The translations under genes and the position numbers were made by a program. Below, piece by piece: positions 46,831 through 55,178 of a stretch of DNA of 64,000 nucleotides. Within the stretch, counting starts at the first letter, position 1; each line of letters begins with the position of its first letter. This DNA is from Pelagovum pacificum. GTDB taxonomy: Bacteria > Pseudomonadota > Alphaproteobacteria > Rhodobacterales > Rhodobacteraceae. Below the pieces are notes generated by a model. That model had not been told where the DNA came from. It saw nothing but the letters and a program-made list of their open reading frames with translations, and did no database searches. The DNA is taken from positions 806,001 to 870,000 of the forward strand of contig NZ_CP065915.1 in NCBI RefSeq assembly GCF_016134045.1, read 5' to 3'.

Positions 46831-46941
46831 GTCTTTCCTCCCAAATGCGGCGATTGCCGCGGTACGCACCTTCGGGGTCCTCTTTGCCCCTCCGGCGATT
46901 AATGGCGATCCGTTCGGCCACGTTGCCGCGGCCCGGCCGGA

Positions 46942-47961
46942 TCATGCCGTCATTCTGTCCGGCCCTGCGCCTCCGCAGGACTCCCGCACGACGAGCGAAC
47001 AGGGCAGGTGGCGGATGCCCGGTGCCACGTCCTCGCCGCTCGACAGGGCGAGGATCAGGCGTCCGGCCTGTCGTCCCAGCTCTGCCAGATTCATGTCGAC
47101 CGAGGTCATCGGCGGGCGCGTCGCCCTCACCACCACGCCCCAGTTGTCGAAACCGATCACGCCGACCGCGCCGGGCACGTCGACGCCCCGTTCACGCAGC
47201 GCGTCGATGATGCCGCGGGCGATCTGGTCGTTGCCGCAGAAAATACCGTCGGGCCCGTTGCCGCCGTCCCAGAGCCGCGCCGCGGCCTCGTGGCCCCACG
47301 CCTCGCTCCAGTCGCCGAACAGCACCGGCGCGTCGGGGCCGGCGATCTCGCGGAAGGCAGCGGCGCGCACCTCGGCGGCGGCGAAGCCCTCCGGACCGGT
47401 CACGTGCGCCAGCCGACGCCGGCCGCTCCGGCGGAGCCACTCGGTCGCCTCGCGTGCGCCCTGCGCATCGTCAGGCATCAGGGTCACCGCGTCGTCCGGC
47501 CCCTTGGAGAAGGCGTAGACGACGGGGATCGGAAGCTCGGCCAGTTCCGCAGGCAGTTGCCGGTCGCCGCGCTTGCCGGTGGCGATGATCCCGTCGACCT
47601 GCTTGTCGAGCATCGCGTCGAGATGGATGCGGCCGAGCTCCGGGTCGTTCTCCACACCGCACATGAAGACCGAGACGCCCTTGCTGACGAGCGCCTCCGA
47701 AACACCGGACATGACCGGCATCGAGAAGCGCCCGTAGCTGTCGTTTGTGAGCAGCCCGACCGTGAAACTGCGCTGTGCGATCAGCGCGCGGGCATGGGTG
47801 TTGGGGCGGAAGCCGAGCTCGGACGCGGCATGCTGCACGCGCTGCCGTGTTTCGGTCGTCATCCGTCCCGTCCCGTTCAAAGCCTTGGAGGCCGTCGCGA
47901 GGCTGACGCCCGCCCTCTGGGCGACGTCGGAAAGACGCGTGCGCTCGGCTGCAACAGTCAT
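46942..47961 (-). CDS. LacI-family transcriptional regulator (sugar ABC operon)
   Basis: A 339-residue LacI protein: HTH at about 8-35 (RLSDVAQRAGVSLATASKALNG), hinge helix, then a sugar-binding core with VGLLTNDSYGRFSMPVMSGV, GIFCGNDQIARGIIDALRERG and VGVIGFDNWGVVVRA. Two LacI-type palindromes lie just upstream of its start (47997-48031), which suggests self-control. It sits directly upstream of the sugar-binding-protein gene on the same strand, so it probably regulates that transporter. Confidence 0.93.
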   Translation of the reverse strand: MTVAAERTRLSDVAQRAGVSLATASKALNGTGRMTTETRQRVQHAASELGFRPNTHARALIAQRSFTVGLLTNDSYGRFSMPVMSGVSEALVSKGVSVFMCGVENDPELGRIHLDAMLDKQVDGIIATGKRGDRQLPAELAELPIPVVYAFSKGPDDAVTLMPDDAQGAREATEWLRRSGRRRLAHVTGPEGFAAAEVRAAAFREIAGPDAPVLFGDWSEAWGHEAAARLWDGGNGPDGIFCGNDQIARGIIDALRERGVDVPGAVGVIGFDNWGVVVRATRPPMTSVDMNLAELGRQAGRLILALSSGEDVAPGIRHLPCSLVVRESCGGAGPDRMTA

Positions 47962-47996
47962 GACGTCCTCCTCCCAAAGGTCCGCTCTGATGAATC

Positions 47997-48031
47997 GGAA
48001 ACCGTTTTCCTTTGATGGAAAAAGGTTTTCC
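47997..48031. promoter_or_regulatory. Two tandem LacI-type operators upstream of lacI-like gene
   Basis: GGAAACCGTTTTCC at 47997-48010 is a near-perfect palindrome with central CG, the classic LacI style. GGAAAA-AGG-TTTTCC at 48017-48031 has perfect 6-base arms. Centres are about 20 bases apart, so two dimers could sit on nearly the same DNA face. They lie 36-70 bases upstream of the lacI start. Confidence 0.65.
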
Positions 48032-48093
48032 CAACTCTCGTCAAGCGTTGCCTTCCCTCGCTCTCGGAAAATTTCCCTGCCGGCCCTTCCGGG

Positions 48094-49026
48094 TCAGGTC
48101 AGGGACGGATCCCCGCCTTCGTATTGCGCCGTGATGTCGACGAAATCGCCGCCCCGGCACTCCTTCAGGTAGTTGAGCGCGCGCACCTGCCCGGTCATCT
48201 CGAGCGCATCGCGGTAGACCGGATCGTGCCAGCCTTCGATGTCGATCGAGCCCTTGTATCCGGCGAGTCGCAGCTCGCTGATGACGTCGACCCAGTTGCT
48301 GTCGCCGAAGCCCGGCGTGCGCATCCAGACGAAGTCCTCCTTGCCGAAGATCCCGTGCTCGCGGATCACTTCCCAGCGGATCGTCGCGTCCTTGCCGTGG
48401 ACGTGGAAGATCTTGTCGGCCCACTTGCGGATCTGCGGCAGCGGGTCGATGAGGTAGACCATCTGGTGGCAGGGTTCCCACTCGAGCCCGATGTTGTCGT
48501 CGGGCGTCTCGTTGAACATCATCTCCCACGCGTCGGGATTGTGGGCGATGTTCCAGTCGCCGGTCTGCCAGTTGCCGTCCATCGCGCAGTTCTCGAAGGC
48601 GATTTTCACGCCCTTGTCAGCGGCGCGCTTGGCGAGCTCGCTCCAGACTTCCTTGTAGCGCGGCAGGCTCTCGGGCAGGGGCTTGCCCCGCAGGCGGCCG
48701 GTGAAGCCGGCGACGCAGGTCGCGCCGAAGTGGTGGGCGTTGTCGATGCAGTCCTTCCAGCCCTGCAGCGTCTCCTTGTCGATGTCCGTACCCTCGAGCG
48801 GGTTGCCGAACATGCCAAGCGTGTTGATCTCGATGTCGCGGTCGCCGATGGCGTCCTTGCAGCGCTTGCCGAGCTCGGCGAGGTCCTGGCCGTTGGTGGT
48901 CTGCCAGAAGAAGGGCTCGAAGCTCTCGAAGCCGAGGTGGCCGATCTGTTTGATCCGGTCGGCGGCTTCGCCCCCGCTGGCCGAGATCATGGTTCCGATG
49001 CGGATGTCTTTTGCGGCGTCGTTCAC
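48094..49026 (-). CDS. Sugar phosphate isomerase/epimerase (AP-endonuclease 2 family)
   Basis: A 310-residue TIM-barrel protein. Ligand-type stretches are EINTLGMFGNPLEG, IAFENCAMDGNWQTGDWNIAHNPDAWEMM, GLEWEPCHQMVYLIDP, IFHVHGKDATIRW and GSIDIEGWHDPVY, with the Glu, His and Asp residues expected to bind a divalent metal. It likely isomerises or epimerises a sugar or inositol derivative. It starts at GTG 49026 with AAGGA upstream, 14 bases after the Gfo/Idh gene. Confidence 0.9.
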   Translation of the reverse strand: MNDAAKDIRIGTMISASGGEAADRIKQIGHLGFESFEPFFWQTTNGQDLAELGKRCKDAIGDRDIEINTLGMFGNPLEGTDIDKETLQGWKDCIDNAHHFGATCVAGFTGRLRGKPLPESLPRYKEVWSELAKRAADKGVKIAFENCAMDGNWQTGDWNIAHNPDAWEMMFNETPDDNIGLEWEPCHQMVYLIDPLPQIRKWADKIFHVHGKDATIRWEVIREHGIFGKEDFVWMRTPGFGDSNWVDVISELRLAGYKGSIDIEGWHDPVYRDALEMTGQVRALNYLKECRGGDFVDITAQYEGGDPSLT

Positions 49027-49040
49027 GTGTCCGGTATCCT

Positions 49041-50069
49041 TCAGATGTCGAGTTTCACCCGCGCCCCGGTCTCCGCGCTGTCGATCGCGGCGAAAACCAT
49101 GGCGAGGCTCTTGATGTTGTCGGTGTTGGCGGTCAGCGCGGTGCGGCCTGTCTCCACGGCTTCGACGAAGTCGAGAATGACGCCGGCATGCGCTTCGGCC
49201 GGTAGCGTTTTCGGGTCGGGCAGGGCGACGGGTTCGACTGCGGGCATGAAGTCCGTCGCGCTGGTGGTGACGTTGGCGCTCAGGCCGTCGGTCGAACCGT
49301 CCCAGAGCGCGGTGCCCTTGGTGCCGATCGCCCGCCAGGAGCTTTCCCAGCTGGTGTTCGCGCCCTCGGCGACCCACGAGCCACGGTAGGTGAAGACCGA
49401 GCCGTCGGCGTTGTCGAACAGGGCGTTGGCGGCGGCACCGTGCTTGTACCACGACCCTTCCGGGTTGGTTTCCTGGCAGTAGACGCCGACCGGTTCGGAG
49501 GGCATCAGGAAGCGCGCGGCGTCGAACGTGTGGATCGCCATGTCGAGCAGCAGGACATGGTCCATCTCTTCGCGGAAGCCGCCGAAATGCGCGCCGATGT
49601 AGAAATCGGCGTGGAGCGCCGTCAGCTCGCCGATGGCGCCACTTTCGATGACGTCCTTCAGCCGTCTGATACCGGGCAGGTGCCTGCGGTTCTGGATGAT
49701 GACATGCATCTTCCCCGCGTCCTGCGCGATCTGCAGAAGCTCCTTCGCCTCGGGCAGGGTGTTGGCCATCGGCTTTTCCGACAGCACGTGACAGCCGGCG
49801 TTGAGCGCCTGCGCGGCGACCTTGCGGCGCGCGCCGGGAATGACGAGGTCGAACACCGCGTCGGGCTTCGCCTCGGCGATCACCGCCTCGAGGTCGGATC
49901 CCGTCACGGCGGACGTGTATCCGTATTCGGACGCCTGTCGCTTCGCGGCGGTCTCGTCGAGATCGACGAAGCCCACCATATCTACCCGTTCGTTCAGCGC
50001 CGGTGTCTCGCGGATGGCCTTGAGCCAACCGTTCGACATGGCGCCGCAGCCGACCATGACTGCACGCAT
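49041..50069 (-). CDS. Gfo/Idh/MocA family oxidoreductase
   Basis: A 342-residue NAD(P)-dependent sugar or cyclitol dehydrogenase. The Rossmann loop MVGCGAMSNGWLKAI, the EKPMANT stretch (SEKPMANTLPEAKELL) carrying the conserved Lys, and MDHVLLLDMAIHTFDAARFL with the catalytic-type Asp and His are visible. It is coupled to the isomerase downstream, and divergent from a LacI gene with mirrored operators between them. Confidence 0.92.
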   Translation of the reverse strand: MRAVMVGCGAMSNGWLKAIRETPALNERVDMVGFVDLDETAAKRQASEYGYTSAVTGSDLEAVIAEAKPDAVFDLVIPGARRKVAAQALNAGCHVLSEKPMANTLPEAKELLQIAQDAGKMHVIIQNRRHLPGIRRLKDVIESGAIGELTALHADFYIGAHFGGFREEMDHVLLLDMAIHTFDAARFLMPSEPVGVYCQETNPEGSWYKHGAAANALFDNADGSVFTYRGSWVAEGANTSWESSWRAIGTKGTALWDGSTDGLSANVTTSATDFMPAVEPVALPDPKTLPAEAHAGVILDFVEAVETGRTALTANTDNIKSLAMVFAAIDSAETGARVKLDI

Positions 50070-50126
50070 GTTCTGAAACTCCTCCCTTGGTGCCGTTGCC
50101 GGTCACCTGTCGCCGACCGTCGTGGG

Positions 50127-50140
50127 CCGTAAACGTTTCC
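50127..50140. promoter_or_regulatory. LacI-type operator, left copy
   Basis: CCGTAAACGTTTCC, centred on AAACGTTT, lies 58-71 bases upstream of the Gfo/Idh start. It is the exact reverse complement of 50181-50194, 40 bases away. Confidence 0.72.
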
Positions 50141-50180
50141 GACCCTAGTGAGACGAGTCGGAATGTGTCAAACAGATTTT

Positions 50181-50194
50181 GGAAACGTTTACGG
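50181..50194. promoter_or_regulatory. LacI-type operator, right copy
   Basis: GGAAACGTTTACGG lies just upstream of the second LacI start at 50205 and is the exact mirror of 50127-50140. The pair could be bridged by a tetramer or occupied by two dimers to control both divergent genes. Confidence 0.72.
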
Positions 50195-50204
50195 AGCGGC
50201 GCCG

Positions 50205-51236
50205 ATGGCAGGGATCAGACAGCTGGCCGAGAGGCTCGACATCTCCATCGGGACCGTCTCGCGGGCCTTGAACAACAAGCCCGACGTCAAGAAAGAGACG
50301 CGGGAACGCGTGCTCAAGATGGCCCTGGAAATGGGCTATCGGCCCAACCAGATGGGCCGTGCCCTGCGCCGCGGATCGACCAACACGATCGGATTCGTGA
50401 TGGAGATCGGCAATCCGAGCGCGCTTGGCGGCGACAACTTCTTCATGGGGCTTCTCGATTCGGTGCAGGAGGTTCTGGCGAAGTCGGGATTCGACCTCGT
50501 CCTGCTACCCTGCCGAAGCGCGGACGACCCGATCGAGTTCCTGCAGCGTCAGATCGCGCGCGGCGTTGCCGATGCGCTCGTCATCTCGGCCACACGACGC
50601 CACGATCCCCGCATCGAACTGCTGCTGAAGACCGGCACGCCGTTCCTGGCCCTCGGGCGAAGCGAGACCAAGGGCGACTATCCCTGGATCGACCTCGACT
50701 TCGAGGGCGTGGCTGGCCAGTCCGTCCGCCGGCTTGCCGCGATGGGACACAACCGTATCGCGATCGCGATGCCGCGCCGGTCGGTGAACCTCGCCCACCT
50801 GTTTCTGCAGGGATACCGTTCTGCGGTCGCCGATCTCGGTCTCGATCCCGACCCCGACCTGGTCCAGCGGGTCAGTTCGTCGGAGAACGGTGGCATGGCG
50901 CTCGCCAACCGGCTCATGTCACTCGACATACCGCCAACGGCGGTGATCCTCGCTCACGAACTGATGGCGAGCGGCCTCTACGACGGGCTGCAGCAGGGGG
51001 GGCTGAGGCCCGGTCACGATATGTCGATCATCGGTTTCCGGCAAAACCCGCAGTTGCGTTACCTGAGGCCATCGCTCGCCTGTCACGCACTTTCGCTGCA
51101 GGCACTCGGTCAGGCCGTCGGCAGGCGTGTTCTGGCCCTTGTCGACCCGCCTGAAAGCGATCCTCCGTCCCCGCTTGTGTGGGAGATGGACTACATCGAG
51201 GGCGACTCGGTTCGCCCCCTGATTCCAGTCGCTTAG
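50205..51236 (+). CDS. LacI-family transcriptional regulator (divergent from Gfo/Idh)
   Basis: A 343-residue LacI protein with HTH at 3-30 (GIRQLAERLDISIGTVSRALNNKPDV), hinge RPNQMGRALRRGSTNTIGFV and a ligand core with MGLLDSVQEVLAKSGFDLVLLP and VILAHELMASGLYDGLQQGG. The ATG at 50205 gives the standard LacI N-terminus; a frame start 57 bases upstream lies within the operator. Mirrored operators upstream suggest it represses itself and the Gfo/Idh / isomerase genes. Confidence 0.93.
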   Translation: MAGIRQLAERLDISIGTVSRALNNKPDVKKETRERVLKMALEMGYRPNQMGRALRRGSTNTIGFVMEIGNPSALGGDNFFMGLLDSVQEVLAKSGFDLVLLPCRSADDPIEFLQRQIARGVADALVISATRRHDPRIELLLKTGTPFLALGRSETKGDYPWIDLDFEGVAGQSVRRLAAMGHNRIAIAMPRRSVNLAHLFLQGYRSAVADLGLDPDPDLVQRVSSSENGGMALANRLMSLDIPPTAVILAHELMASGLYDGLQQGGLRPGHDMSIIGFRQNPQLRYLRPSLACHALSLQALGQAVGRRVLALVDPPESDPPSPLVWEMDYIEGDSVRPLIPVA

Positions 51237-51499
51237 CCGAATCATCGGGTGACGTAGGGGCCGAAATCCGAGTCTACTCGCCGGTCCGTGACGACCCCGT
51301 GACGCGCGCTGCCTATTTTTGCTGCAGTCGCGAAATTAACGACGCCTTCGGCGGCATCGCGCCGCTATCGTGCCTAGCATTTGTGCAAGAATCCGCCAAA
51401 TAGTCCGACTCGTTCGGAACCTGCCTCGTCAGATGCAACCGATACGAAACAATTGCAGTTGTCAGCTCGATGACCCTGACGCACGGCGGAAGACATACC
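51237..51499. other. Intergenic region upstream of opgG
   Basis: A 263-base stretch with lower GC between the second LacI gene and opgG. It must hold the opg promoter. I see no hairpin with T-run and no clear operator. Confidence 0.4.
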
Positions 51500-53179
51500 A
51501 TGAAGAACGACCCGTCCGCGGGCCGCATAGCCTCGACCTACGACTATTCCCGCCGCGACACCCTCGCGCTGCTTGCCCTGTTCGGTATCGGTCTGCCCGC
51601 CGGGGCAGCGCGTGCACAGGACGATCCGGCGCAGGAGGAGACCGTCGAGGGCGAAGGGGAGCCGTCGGGAGAACCTTTCTCTTACGACATCCTGTCGGAC
51701 ATGATGCGCACCCGTGCCGAGGCCGCTTACGAGGCACCCGCGCCGGTCGATCTTCGCCCCGCTGCCGACAGCTACGACGCCTACCGGATGATCAGTTTCC
51801 GCTCCGACCACGCCCGCTGGTCGGAGGAACCGTCGAACGCATTCCAGGTTCACGCCTTTCACATGGGCTGGCTCTTCCAGGAGCCGGTGCGCCTGTTCGA
51901 AGTGTCGGACGGCATGTCGACCGAAGTGATCTTCACCACGGACGATTTCGAATATCGCGGCCCGCTGGAAGACGAAGTCGGACCGGAGCACGCGTTGCCC
52001 GGCATCGCCGGCTTCCGCCTCAACACCCGCCTCAACCGGCCCGACCGCTTCGACGAGCTGGTATCGTTCCTCGGCGCCAGCTACTTCCGCGCGCTCGGCC
52101 GTGACAACGCCTACGGCCTGTCGGCTCGCGGCGTCGCCATCGACACGGCGACCGAGCGGGCAGAGGAATTCCCCCGTTTCTCCGAGTTCTGGCTGAGCCG
52201 CGACGAGGTTCCCGGCGCGGTCGTGGTCTATGCCGCGCTCGACAGCCAGAGCCTGACCGGCGCCTACCGCATGGTGCTGTCCCCCGGCGCGACGACCGTG
52301 ATGGATGTCACCGCGCGCCTGTTCGCGCGCCGCGATATCGGTCAGCTCGGCATCGCGCCCCTGACCTCGATGTTCCTCTACTCCGAAAAGAATCGCTCGG
52401 AATTCGACGATTATCGCCCCGCCGTTCACGACAGCGACGGCCTGCTGATCGAGCGTCGGGACGGCGACCACATCTGGCGTCCGCTGAACAATCCGCCCAA
52501 CCTCTCAGGTGCGTTCCTGGCCGAGGAAAACCCGGTATCGTTCGGGCTGTACCAGCGGGACCGTGACTTCGAGAACTACCAGGACAGCGAGGCGAACTAC
52601 GAGCGCCGCCCCTCCCTGAAGGTCGAGCCGCTCGCGGACTGGGGCAGGGGCACCGTCCGGCTCATCGAGATCCCGACCCGGCTCGAGGCGAACGACAACA
52701 TCGTTGCCTTCTGGACGCCGGAAGAACCGCTTGAGGCCGGCGACGAGGCGGAATTCGCCTACCGGCTGCACTGGGGCGATCTGTCACCTGAACCGAACGG
52801 CGAGCTTGCCTATGTCTTCGAGACGCGGGCCGGCGCCGGCGGTTTCTCCGGCGTGGAGAGCAGCGAGAACGCCCGCAAGTTCGTTGTGGATTTCGCGGGC
52901 GGGATGCTGTCGCGGCTGCCGCCGCAGGCCGCGTTCCCCTCCGCGCCCGAAGACGACCCGGACGGGGAGCCGATCCCTCCGGTGATCACGCTGGTCGCAT
53001 CCGCCGGAGGAGGCGAGATCACGACCGCGACGCTGCACAAGGTGGAGGAGACCGGGCAGTGGCGCGCCGCGTTTGACGTGGAAGCGGAAGACGGGGCGAT
53101 CGTGGAGCTCAATGCCCATATCGCCGGCTACGGGAGGAAACTGACGGAAATCTGGCTCTACCAATGGATCAATGCCTGA
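51500..53179 (+). CDS. opgG: Periplasmic glucan biosynthesis protein OpgG/OpgD (MdoG family)
   Basis: A 559-residue exported protein. A Tat-like signal starts with SRRDTLALLALFGIGLPAGAARA (Arg pair at 18-19). MdoG-type stretches follow: FSYDILSDMMRTRAEAAYEAP, YDAYRMISFRSDHARW, ALPGIAGFRLNTRLNRPDRFDELVSFLGASYFRALG and TSMFLYSEKNRSEFDDYRPAVHDSDGLLI. The protein shapes or branches the glucan backbone in the periplasm. The ATG at 51500 is preceded by GGCGGAAG. First gene of an opgG, opgI-like, opgH, opgC operon. Confidence 0.93.
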   Translation: MKNDPSAGRIASTYDYSRRDTLALLALFGIGLPAGAARAQDDPAQEETVEGEGEPSGEPFSYDILSDMMRTRAEAAYEAPAPVDLRPAADSYDAYRMISFRSDHARWSEEPSNAFQVHAFHMGWLFQEPVRLFEVSDGMSTEVIFTTDDFEYRGPLEDEVGPEHALPGIAGFRLNTRLNRPDRFDELVSFLGASYFRALGRDNAYGLSARGVAIDTATERAEEFPRFSEFWLSRDEVPGAVVVYAALDSQSLTGAYRMVLSPGATTVMDVTARLFARRDIGQLGIAPLTSMFLYSEKNRSEFDDYRPAVHDSDGLLIERRDGDHIWRPLNNPPNLSGAFLAEENPVSFGLYQRDRDFENYQDSEANYERRPSLKVEPLADWGRGTVRLIEIPTRLEANDNIVAFWTPEEPLEAGDEAEFAYRLHWGDLSPEPNGELAYVFETRAGAGGFSGVESSENARKFVVDFAGGMLSRLPPQAAFPSAPEDDPDGEPIPPVITLVASAGGGEITTATLHKVEETGQWRAAFDVEAEDGAIVELNAHIAGYGRKLTEIWLYQWINA

Positions 53180-53364
53180 TGAGTAACGACATGGATCAGT
53201 CCCAAGCCCTCGGCGATCGCCTTGTGCGGCGTGCGCCCGGATCCGCCAACCTGCCGTATGCGCCGCTCGCCATGCCTGATCAGGCTGTCTATCGCTCGCG
53301 CGAGGTCGGCACGATCTGGTCGATGGTGAGCCGCGTCTTCAGGTTCCGGTCGCGCGCAGCATGA
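53179..53364 (+). CDS. opgI: Small OpgI-like protein between opgG and opgH
   Basis: A 61-residue protein with stretches LPYAPLAMPDQAVYRSREVG and IWSMVSRVFRFRSRAA. Its ATG shares a base with the opgG stop (TGATG) and its stop overlaps the opgH start (ATGA), so all three are coupled. R. sphaeroides has an opgGIH-C operon, in which opgI was reported necessary for glucan backbone synthesis; position here is the same. The sequence recalls the cytosolic N-terminal segment of E. coli MdoH, which is absent from the OpgH encoded next. The symbol rests on synteny, not on a computed alignment. Confidence 0.65.
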   Translation: MSNDMDQSQALGDRLVRRAPGSANLPYAPLAMPDQAVYRSREVGTIWSMVSRVFRFRSRAA

Positions 53365-55178
53365 TCAAGGCGCCCTACGACACATGGCTTTCCCGCGCGT
53401 TCGCGGTGGTTTTCAGCCTCGGCATGGCCGTGGCCGCGGTCTGGTTGAACCGATTCAACGGGTCCGCCGGCGACGGGGCCTTCGCCCAGGTTGCAGCCGT
53501 CGCGATCTTCGGGGCGACCTTCTGGCTGTCGTGGGGCGCCGCCCTCGTCCTGATCGGACTGTTCCCGCGGCGGGCCATTGTCACGCCGGTGCCGGTCGAG
53601 CTTGATGAGGACGCCCGATGCGTCGTGATGGTGCCGGTCTGTAACGAGGATCCGGTCGCGACATTTTCCCGTATCGCGGCGATGGATGCCGCGCTCGAAC
53701 AGCACCCCGAGGGCCATCGCTTCCAGTTCGCCATCCTGTCGGACACCAGCGACGAGCTGACGGCGACCCGCGAGGAGCGGATGTTCGCGCGGCTGCTCGA
53801 GGACCGGGAGGCCGAGGGTCGCATCTTCTACCGCCGCCGGACCGAGAATGTCGGACGCAAGGCCGGTAACCTGCGCGAGTTCATCGAGACCTCGGGCGCG
53901 GCGTGGGATTATGCGCTGATCCTCGATGCCGACAGCCTGATGGAGCCCGGCACGATGGTCGAGATGCTGCGCCGCATGGTCGCCGAACCCCGGCTCGGCC
54001 TGCTGCAGACGCTGCCCGTGGTGGTGGGCGCGTCGACGCTGTTCGGTCGGGTCATGCAGTTCGGCGCGGCGATCTACTCACCCGTCTATGCGCGCGGCGC
54101 GGCACGGATGCAGGGCGAGACCGGCCCGTTCTGGGGCCACAACGCGATGATCCGCATCAAGGCTTTCGCCGAATGCTGTGGCCTGCCGGCCCTGCCGGGC
54201 AAGCCGCCGTTCGGCGGTCCCATCCTGAGCCACGACTATGTCGAGGCCGCGCTGCTGGCGCGGGGTGGCTGGATCGTGCGACTGGATGAGGACATTTCGG
54301 GCTCCTACGAGGAAAGTCCGGCCAACATCCTCGAACATTCCAAGCGCGACCGCCGCTGGTGCCAGGGCAACCTTCAGCACGCCCGGCTGATCGGCGCCCC
54401 GAAGCTGCGCTCCTGGAGCCGCTTCGTCTTCCTGCAGGGAATCCTCGCCTACGTCGCCTCGATCTTCTGGCTCGGCTACCTGTTCGCGACCCTCGCCGCC
54501 GCCGCGATGCCCGAGACGGTGAATTACTTCCCCGTCGAGAACTGGCCCGCGCCGGTCCTGCCCGCGCTGCAGGAAAGCAAAGCGATGGAGCTGGCGGTCG
54601 GGGTTATCGGCCTTCTGCTGCTGCCCAAGATCCTGGTGCTGGTCGAGGCCGTCTTCAGCGGTCGCATCCGCACGTTCGGCGGCGTAGGGCGCACGTTCCT
54701 CTCCTCGCTCGCGGAACTCGGCATCGCCTGCCTGATCGCGCCGGTGCTGCTCATGTACCAGACACGCTCGATCCTGCAGATCCTGCTGGGCCGCGACAGT
54801 GGCTGGCCGACGGGCCGGGCAGGAGACGGCAGCGTCTCGCTGTCCGAAGCCTGGAACGCCGCCGGGTGGATCACGCTCGCCGGACTGATCCTGTTCGTGG
54901 CCGCCTTCGCGGCTTCTCCGGCGCTCGTGCCGTGGCTCGTGCCGATCGCGGCGCCGATGCTGTTCGCCCCCGTGATCGTCGCACGCACGTCGCGGCCGAT
55001 GACCCGGCGCGCCCTGTTCCTGACGCCCGCCGAAGTGCGTCCCCCGGCAGTGATGGAAACGCAGGAGCGTATCCAGTCCGACTGGACCGCTGCCATGCCG
55101 CGCCCGTCGACCACCGCCAACGGCGTGGCGGAGACCCCGGCGCTCGCCGGCGGCGCGGCTGGCGTGAGGCATGGCTGA
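53361..55178 (+). CDS. opgH: Glucan biosynthesis glucosyltransferase OpgH (MdoH family, GT2)
   Basis: A 605-residue inner-membrane glycosyltransferase that polymerises UDP-glucose and extrudes glucan. Two N-terminal helices (about 12-70) precede the GT2 domain with VMVPVCNEDP, LSDTSDE, the DxD at about 188 (LILDADSLMEPG) and HSKRDRRWCQGNLQH near 328, the equivalent of QxxRW. Further C-terminal helices follow. It is shorter than E. coli MdoH (about 850 residues), mainly because the long cytosolic N-terminus is missing; see the OpgI-like gene. Confidence 0.93.
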   Translation: MIKAPYDTWLSRAFAVVFSLGMAVAAVWLNRFNGSAGDGAFAQVAAVAIFGATFWLSWGAALVLIGLFPRRAIVTPVPVELDEDARCVVMVPVCNEDPVATFSRIAAMDAALEQHPEGHRFQFAILSDTSDELTATREERMFARLLEDREAEGRIFYRRRTENVGRKAGNLREFIETSGAAWDYALILDADSLMEPGTMVEMLRRMVAEPRLGLLQTLPVVVGASTLFGRVMQFGAAIYSPVYARGAARMQGETGPFWGHNAMIRIKAFAECCGLPALPGKPPFGGPILSHDYVEAALLARGGWIVRLDEDISGSYEESPANILEHSKRDRRWCQGNLQHARLIGAPKLRSWSRFVFLQGILAYVASIFWLGYLFATLAAAAMPETVNYFPVENWPAPVLPALQESKAMELAVGVIGLLLLPKILVLVEAVFSGRIRTFGGVGRTFLSSLAELGIACLIAPVLLMYQTRSILQILLGRDSGWPTGRAGDGSVSLSEAWNAAGWITLAGLILFVAAFAASPALVPWLVPIAAPMLFAPVIVARTSRPMTRRALFLTPAEVRPPAVMETQERIQSDWTAAMPRPSTTANGVAETPALAGGAAGVRHG

